From contig OZ037766.1 of NCBI GenBank assembly GCA_964035545.1, forward strand, positions 33,337,773-33,401,772: a stretch of 64,000 nt of DNA, in the 5' to 3' direction. This stretch comes from Bugula neritina. Lineage: Eukaryota > Bryozoa > Gymnolaemata > Cheilostomatida > Bugulidae. Made by a program: the position numbers and the translations under genes. Below the pieces are notes generated by a model. It made no database searches. It had not been told where the DNA came from and saw only the letters and a program-made list of their open reading frames with translations. Positions within the stretch are counted from its first letter, which is position 1. The number at the start of each line of letters is the position of its first letter. Shown in pieces: positions 58,001 to 64,000 of this stretch.

Positions 58001-60167
58001 TAATATACAGATATATAGTAATATACAGATATATAGTAAATATACAGATATATAGTAATATACAGATATATAGTAATATACAGATATATAGTAATATACA
58101 GATATATAGTAAATATACAGATATATAGTAATATACAGATATATAGTAATATACAGATATATAGTAATATACAGATATATAGTAATATACAGATATATAG
58201 TAATATACAGATATATAGTATTATACAGATATATAGTAATATACAGATATATAGTAATATACAGATATATAGTAATATACATATACATAGTGATATACAG
58301 ATATATAGTGATATACAGATATATAGTGATATACAGATATATAGTGATATACAGATATATAGTGATATACAGATATATAGTGATATACAGATATATAGTG
58401 ATATACAGATACATAGTAATATACAGATATATAGTAATATACAGATACATAGTAATATACAGATACATAGTAATATACAGATATATAGTAATATACAGAT
58501 ATATAGTAATATACAGATATATAGTAATATACAGATATATAGTGATATACAGATGTATAGTAATATAAAGATATATAGTAATATACAGATATATAGTAAT
58601 ATACAGATACATAGTAATATACAGATATATAGTAATATACAGATACATAGTGATATACAGATATATAGTAATATACAGATACATAGTAATATACAGATAT
58701 ATAGTAATATACAGATATATAGTAATATACAGATATATAGTAATATACAGATATATAGTAATATACAGATATATAGTGATATACAGATATATAGTAATAT
58801 ACAGATATATAGTAATATACAGATACATAGTGATATACAGATACATAGTAATATACAGATATATAGTAATATACAGATATATAGTAATATACCGATATAT
58901 AGTAATATACAGATATATAGTAATATACAGATACATAGTAATATACAGATATATAGTAATATACAGATACATAGTGATATACAGATATATAGTAATATAC
59001 AGATATATAGTGATATACATAGAGATAGTAATATACAGATACATAGTAATATACAGATATATAGTAAATAGATGAGATAGAAATGAGCTCACTCACTATG
59101 CAAGGGAATTGTCTGCTCTTTCTTGGTTGGAATATGCTCCTTTAAGATTGGTCCATACTCGGACTGTATCTTCACAGCCATTTTCAGCTTCTCACTACAA
59201 ACCATGAAATTACACAGTTGGTCACATATACCTCACTCTTTGTAGCATATTTAATTGACACCGGGTCTAAGGTTAAGGACAAACCTGTTCTCGTCAGGAG
59301 CTGGTAGTTTTCCTTGTTCAGAGAGAAACATATCATGTGTCCTCTTCAATGATCTGAACACGAGCGTGTGAACAGAATGCTTCTGTACTTCTTGCTGAAT
59401 GCAGAATAATACTATCCTCATAATAACATCCTAATTACAGTCAATTGTTTCAATTCCCTGAATAAGTTTCACCTAAACAAGTTTAACCAAATGTTTCTAG
59501 ATTTTGATTTGCTCAAATTAAAAAACACGTCCATATTTTCAACTCAAATTTAAGTGATTGAATCACGCTAAAAGCATTGACTCAACTGCCTTCTCACTTA
59601 AATTACTTCAGCTAGTTCCACTGAAGATTTTTTTTAACATTTTAATCCTTTTTATAGGTAAATTGCATACAGCAGTTTGAGCAATAAACTAAAATTTAAA
59701 GTTAAATGAATTATTTGATTAATGTAGAAGCACTGCTAATATGTATCTTGATTATACATAGTTATAGATAATACTGCATTGCATGCTTGACAAGAATTTA
59801 TGTCAGCTTCAGGAAATATCTACTCAATACTTATAAACTCTTTTAATAGCTACTAATTTATCTCAATAGTGTAACATCTATGTGAATGTTTTAATAATTA
59901 ATATATTAACCTATCAATATGTTCTAGAATCTACAAGTCAAGCGGTACAGAAATTGACTAAAGTTGACAGAATGAGACAGTTGACTCAACACACTTCAAT
60001 CATAGTGGCTATATCAAGAAATCAAAATAACTAATAGTTATAGTAATACTAATATTATAACTATAACAATTATTCTTGACAGCTTCAATCAAGTTTAACT
60101 ATATCAAATTTACTGCAAAAACTGTGTCAAACAATTGGAACTTGCAGCTACTTACCTCAGGAATCAT
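52010..60167 (-). CDS. PLRG1: PLRG1 / Prp46, WD40 spliceosomal protein
   Basis: PLRG1 is a nuclear WD40 protein of the Prp19/CDC5L complex, needed for activation of the spliceosome. Eleven exons join in frame to 459 residues: 60156-60167, 59285-59394, 59097-59194, 57434-57642, 55859-55928, 55574-55746, 54902-55096, 54582-54700, 54318-54457, 53690-53883, 52010-52069. The short N-terminus keeps [20 protein letters not shown]. The linker ends [19 protein letters not shown], leading into seven WD40 blades, for example [30 protein letters not shown] and [13 protein letters not shown]. The terminal exon gives [17 protein letters not shown], matching the family's ending. It is about 55 residues shorter than human (514), all in the variable linker. 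The first exon encodes only MIPE. Splice borders are clean, and no stop or missing blade was seen. Confidence 0.97.
52085..52455. repeat. gtaatatatacagtata array, PLRG1 intron 10
   Basis: A 17-bp unit in about 15 copies, changing to gtaatatatagtagagtaat near 52385. The latter unit recurs at 53270-53680 in the same intron. Confidence 0.92.
53270..53685. repeat. ~21-bp array, PLRG1 intron 10
   Basis: About 20 copies of gtaatatatagtagagtaat, adjacent to exon 10. Unique DNA at 52460-53265 between the two arrays has no recognised content. Confidence 0.95.
53930..54308. repeat. 10-bp array (gtatacagag), PLRG1 intron 9
   Basis: Units of gtatacagag alternate with gtatacagagaggag. It abuts the exon 9 donor region (minus strand gtaagtttctctctgtatac). 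Confidence 0.95.
54478..54575. repeat. 23-bp array, PLRG1 intron 8
   Basis: Four copies of actgagtgactaatagtata with gta. The short intron is almost entirely array. Confidence 0.93.
54730..54882. repeat. ~34-bp array, PLRG1 intron 7
   Basis: Four copies containing atagtactcagtgaatatag and tcatatgtata. Confidence 0.93.
55097..55562 (-). repeat. ~43-bp array, PLRG1 intron 6
   Basis: About eleven copies containing gtgacaactagagacaggtg and gttgtagacagtgtgtat. It runs into the polypyrimidine tract of the exon 7 acceptor (minus strand ttgtcactctag). Confidence 0.93.
55920..56113 (-). repeat. ~50-bp acceptor-carrying array, PLRG1 intron 4
   Basis: About four copies contain cttattacctgtaacacaca and tgaccaggtaaatgtattgt. 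On the minus strand the exon 5 edge is ttgcag|GTAATAAG, and each unit holds ttacag|gtaataag, so acceptor and first exon bases are duplicated. The MITE begins at the end of the last unit. Confidence 0.92.
56112..57420 (-). mobile_element. Non-autonomous DNA transposon (MITE-like), copy 2, in PLRG1 intron 4
   Basis: This is an inverted homologue of 34871-36229. Ends are TA-GGGGTAACGGGGGCACAACG and its reverse complement, with TA at 56112-56113 and 57419-57420. The G and C tracts inside the ends are only five bases long. The internal motif GGGGCACAATGGGCC recurs near 56470-56515 and 57215-57235. A short open frame (56755-56952) is matched by one in copy 1 but resembles no transposase. Confidence 0.9.
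57655..59078. repeat. 18-bp AT array of about 80 copies, PLRG1 intron 3
   Basis: Copies of cagatatatagtaatata make up nearly the whole intron. Variants (gtgata, gataca, gtaaata) occur in blocks. Long frames rich in Tyr and Ile on either strand are artefacts. Confidence 0.97.
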
Positions 60168-62689
60168 GCTCGTTTGTTGCACTTAGACTTGTCGAGGACT
60201 TTAAATATACCAATTTTCATTTAAAACGCAAAATCAAAAATAAAAAACTAATTTACAATTAGTATTACTATGAGTATGTACTTCAACCTTTGGCCTTTAG
60301 GAATAGAACTAGAAAAAAAAAACTATAATTGTAACATATACCAGCTCCGAGCACTACAACTAAATAAGTCTATCACAGTGACTATGACCGTGTGTGCGAT
60401 CACGATTACAAGCACATTCACACACTGCGCAGGAATCAGGACTGACACTGACAGAAGTAGGCAAGGACAAACTGAAACTCAGTTCAACTATAACGTTGAA
60501 CTAATAATAATTCTGTTTTAATTTGTTTCTTGAAATTTGAATTCTTGATCAATTGTAGCGATTACAGGGCAAAATCAATTTTGAACGCTAAATTTCAATC
60601 ACAATGTAAGTTAAAGTTATACTCAGTTATGGCCAATCGTCACGGACCCCATCCAGATGAGTTTCAGTTCACCTTCAAGTTAAAAATTCGACTGTTGCGT
60701 GAAAATGAAGTTAGGATTTGTTTAATAGCTTGCAGGCGTATTCTACTCCACAACAATGTCGATATAAAATTGCCTGTAATGTTATCTTGCTCGGACTGTG
60801 GAGGCATATTGTGCGGGTAAAGTAACGGATTTATTTGTAAGTTGTATATGTTTGCTATTGCAATGCCACACCGATGCTACTGGCGATGTTTTTGAACAGA
60901 TAGAGATCTACTTATTTTTAATACCAATATGAATATGTACTCACATTAATGCTGATAGCTGGTGGGCTTGTTGACTTTAGTATCAATATGAGCAAGTAAC
61001 CCATTACAATTAGCTCAGAACTTGTCAATTAACTTACATTGGGTGTGAATTTTAAAACCTGTTAGTATTACTATTAGTATTAATAATTAGTATTATTATT
61101 ATAGTTCAGTTAGATTTAGAATTACCATTACTCAATACTGATAGTGATTACTATAAGTATAAGTATAACTATAAGTATTAGTATAAGTATAACCATTACT
61201 ATTACTAGAATTATTTCTATTAGTATTAGTATTATTCATATTAGTAAAGTATTACTATTAGACTTACTCTTAGTGTGTAAGGCGTAAGCATAATCATAAT
61301 CATAATGATGAGGCAAGTATTGTAGTTGCTATCTTAAACTTATCTACTTCTAGTTCTACTACTAGGCACTAGTAGTAGTTGTGCTAGTACTTATACTTTC
61401 AGTTTCAGTTTTATTTTCTAACGTAAGATAAAAAATAAAATGCATTATTATTATAATACTAATACTAATAGCTTATTAATATTAGTTTTTTTATTTTATC
61501 AACTTTAAGTTTACCTTTAGCCTTTAGGTTTATGATTTGGAGTGTGAATATATTCGAATATTAATATGAATATAAGTATTTATATTATTTACTTTTAGTT
61601 TTACTTTTTATTTTGAAAAGTTTGAGAAGTCACTAAAATTATTTTATTGATTAGACTCTGGCTGAAGTAATCATTCACTGAGTTTTTGGATCTGATTCTC
61701 ATCATCATTATTATCATAATGATTACTATCACTATACATGTAATTGTATGTTAGATGTAATAGATTCTCATCATCATTATTATCATAATGATTACTATCA
61801 CTATACATGTAATTGTATGTTAGGTATAGTAGATTCTCATCATCATCATTACCATAATGATTACTATCACTATACATGTAGTTGTATGTTAGGTATAGTA
61901 GATTCTCATCATCATCATTACCATAATGATTACTATCACTATACATGTAGTTGTATGTTAGGTATAGTAGATTCTCATCATCATTATTATCATATTGATT
62001 ACTATCACTATGCATGTAATTGTAAATAGATGTAGTAGATTCTCATCAAGTTAGAATAAACACAAGTAAATATGTAATTCAATTTGCTAATATAAATACT
62101 ATGAAGCGCCGAGCGTTCTAAGATAGATCAACATGTTTATGCAAAATAATTTGTCTGTTGTCATAATTTATATTGATATTAATGTTTATTAGCATAGCTA
62201 GTAGTATTAAACTATATATATAAGCTTAAGTAAGCTGTAACTTAATAGCCATCATTATTCAAATATGTTGACTAGGCTACATATTTGTTTTAAACTCACA
62301 TAGACCTAACTCAATAACTCTAAATTACAAGCAGTCGGGTAATTAACTTTCTGAAATTGCTTAGTGATAATTTTACATCTCTGAAATATCTGATTACATT
62401 TGATATTATTTTCAATTAGTGAAAGTGTCCTTGAGTTAGTTATTCGTGACAATGCGTCTGTTGATAATTACTTTCTCATTCATAAATTTGATTTAGAGAT
62501 ACAAATTATGGAATTTTAATAATAATTATTATTGATATTATTAACACTTTTTATTGAGCTTGAATAGGACAGTAATTAATAAATATAAATTACCCATAAG
62601 TATATATAGCAGCTATCTCATTCTCCAAGTTGATAGTTCACTGTATAACTTTATGAATTATACTTATGCTGTTTTTCTCAGTCAGTGAG
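60168..62689. other. Intergenic DNA between divergent PLRG1 and CEP63
   Basis: PLRG1 begins at 60167 on the minus strand. An open frame at 60629-60820 (MANRHGPHPDEF...) ends in a donor-like gtaaag at 60817, and a donor-like gtaagt lies at 60606. Either could belong to an upstream CEP63 exon, since CEP63's first coding exon has an acceptor just before the ATG. Neither is proven. The rest is AT-rich with tagtatta-type simple sequence at 61050-61260 and the array at 61690-62045. Confidence 0.4.
61690..62045. repeat. 69-bp tandem array open on both strands
   Basis: Five copies containing gattctcatcatcattatta and ataatgattactatcactat. The period of 69 keeps a 23-residue frame open in every copy on both strands, with YSDSNHY on the minus strand. 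There are no splice sites or conserved motifs, so coding is unlikely. Confidence 0.9.
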
Positions 62690-63713
62690 ATGAGTGGGTT
62701 AGAGTTGTCTGATCTATACAGAGATCTGCAAAGAGCAGGTCATGGAATCTCCAAGAATAGTCCCTTGATGACTAGTTGTGAGAGTGAGCTGTCGGAGTTG
62801 ATTAGACAAATTGACATCATGTTCAAGTGAGTGCTTTCTCTCTACTGTATCTCTGTACTGTATCTCTCTACTGTATCTCTCTACTGTATCTCTCTACTGT
62901 ATCTCTCTACTGTATCTCTCTACTGCATCTCTCTACTGTATCTCTCTACTGTATCTCTCTACTGTATCTCTCTACTGTATCTCTCTACTGTATCTCTCTA
63001 CTGTATCTCTCTACTATATCTCTCTACTGTATCTCTCTACTGTATCTCTCTCTACTGCATCTCTCTACTGTATCTCTCTACTGTATCTCTCTACTGTATC
63101 TCTCTACTGTATCTCTCTACTGCATCTCTCTACTGTATCTCTCTACTGTATCTCTCTACTGTATCTCTCTACTGTATTAGATAGCTTTCATTAGTTAAAA
63201 CTGTTGTGGTCACATCGCAGGTCTAAAAAGAATGAATGGCAGAGAGAAAAGACAACCTATGAGCTGAAAGTAGAAACTAAATCTCGGGAAGTACAGCTTC
63301 AGCAGGAGAGTATCGACAGGAAAAACCAGGAGGTAGAAATCAGTTGACTGTCTACGTTTCTGATTCATGTAGTCTGTATAGTATAGTATAACTAGTATAT
63401 AGTCTGTGTATAACTAGTATATAGTATGTGTATAGTATGTATATAATCTGTATATAGTATGTGTATAACTAGTATATAATCTGTGTATAGTATGTATATA
63501 ATCTGTATATAGTATGTGTATAACTAGTATATAATCATTCAGATAACTAGGCTGAGGGAACATGCCATGCTGGCAGAAAAGGAAGACAAGAAACTTATCT
63601 CAGACTACCAGCTGCAGGTGGAACAACTACATAAAGATCTGATGTTACTCAAGAAACAGTACGAGAAGATGAGAAACAAACATCAGAAAGAGAAGGTGAA
63701 ACTGACAGCAGAG
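62690..63713 (+). CDS. CEP63: CEP63/DEUP1 centrosomal coiled-coil protein, N-terminal part
   Basis: CEP63 helps set centriole duplication by recruiting CEP152, and DEUP1 does the equivalent at deuterosomes. Three exons join in frame to 140 residues and the gene continues past the window: 62690-62826, 63221-63332, 63543-63713, the last ending in a donor (gag|gtgagt). The diagnostic N-terminal block TSCESELSELIRQIDIM followed by SKKNEW matches the family. The rest is heptad-rich coiled coil with LHKDLMLLKKQYEKM. The ATG lies shortly after an acceptor (tttttctcag), so there is an upstream noncoding exon. The two vertebrate paralogues cannot be told apart here; one ancestral gene is expected in invertebrates. 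Confidence 0.9.
62832..63178. repeat. 13-bp array (tctctctactgta), CEP63 intron 1
   Basis: About 26 copies of tctctctactgta with a few tgca and tata variants fill nearly all of intron 1. Confidence 0.96.
63375..63540. repeat. AT-rich array, CEP63 intron 2
   Basis: Repeats containing gtatgtgtataactagtata and atctgtgtat, about 60 bases per large unit, reach the exon 3 acceptor. Confidence 0.88.
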
Positions 63714-64000
63714 GTGAGTCATTAGACAAAGTGAAACTATGTAAAGCACAGTGACAAAGTGAAACTAACACACAATTACAAAGCACACAGTGACAGAGGT
63801 ATTGAAATGTATTGAACATGTTTGTATAATATTAGTTAGACAGTTGCCTGATTGAGTTAAATTCTACTACTGATAAAGCACAGGTAACATTCACCAGCTT
63901 AGTCTTGTTCATTTCATGAATTTATATTCAAATTACTTTCACTTCTCTGTTTACTAACATTCATTTGAATATGTTTTTCTCCTTTGTATTGGCCTAACTG
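63714..64000 (+). other. CEP63 intron 3, running off the window
   Basis: This starts with a good donor (gtgagtcatt) after exon 3. No further exon is seen before the window ends. It contains a short duplication of cagtgaca/gtgaaacta. Confidence 0.6.

Noticed and set aside
57425-59092. A 555-codon minus-strand frame
   Set aside because: Only its last 70 or so codons are real (PLRG1 exon 4). The rest is the 18-bp intronic array read through.

Overview
This is nuclear DNA of an invertebrate metazoan, most likely a bilaterian. The genes are split by AT-rich introns with GT/AG borders. The recognisable ones are animal genes: dixin, a Cdx/caudal ParaHox homeobox gene, PLRG1, CEP63, a rhodopsin-like GPCR and Ig-superfamily proteins. 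The phylum cannot be fixed from the sequence. All exon chains were built by hand from splice borders. Each keeps an open frame across every junction, which is the main support for the models.

Layout: 1-785, left edge with a possible retroelement scrap (-). 786-5606, an intact Ty3/Gypsy retrotransposon with two identical LTRs and a 5-bp target duplication. 5607-7690, intergenic, with two large near-perfect palindromes side by side. 7706-15217 plus a 3'UTR exon near 15720-16240, dixin (+). 18165-24349, Cdx (-), with a SINE in intron 1. 28675-32895, Ig receptor A (-). 34871-36229, MITE copy 1. 37329-39434, Ig protein B (-). 40742-51206, GPCR (+). 52010-60167, PLRG1 (-), with MITE copy 2 in intron 4. 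62690 to beyond the right edge, CEP63 (+).

The genes do not form one pathway. Dixin acts in Wnt signalling, Cdx in posterior and gut patterning, PLRG1 in the spliceosome, and CEP63 in centriole duplication. The two Ig genes are clearly related to each other. They share a domain whose four cysteines are spaced almost identically in three copies. Gene A adds a membrane segment and a tail rich in tyrosine motifs, while gene B looks secreted. They are the best candidate here for an undescribed receptor system.

The most striking structural feature is that nearly every long intron is filled by its own unrelated tandem array. In about ten introns the repeat unit itself contains a copy of that intron's splice donor or acceptor, sometimes with adjoining exon bases. 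The real exon edge is then the last member of a ladder of decoy splice sites.
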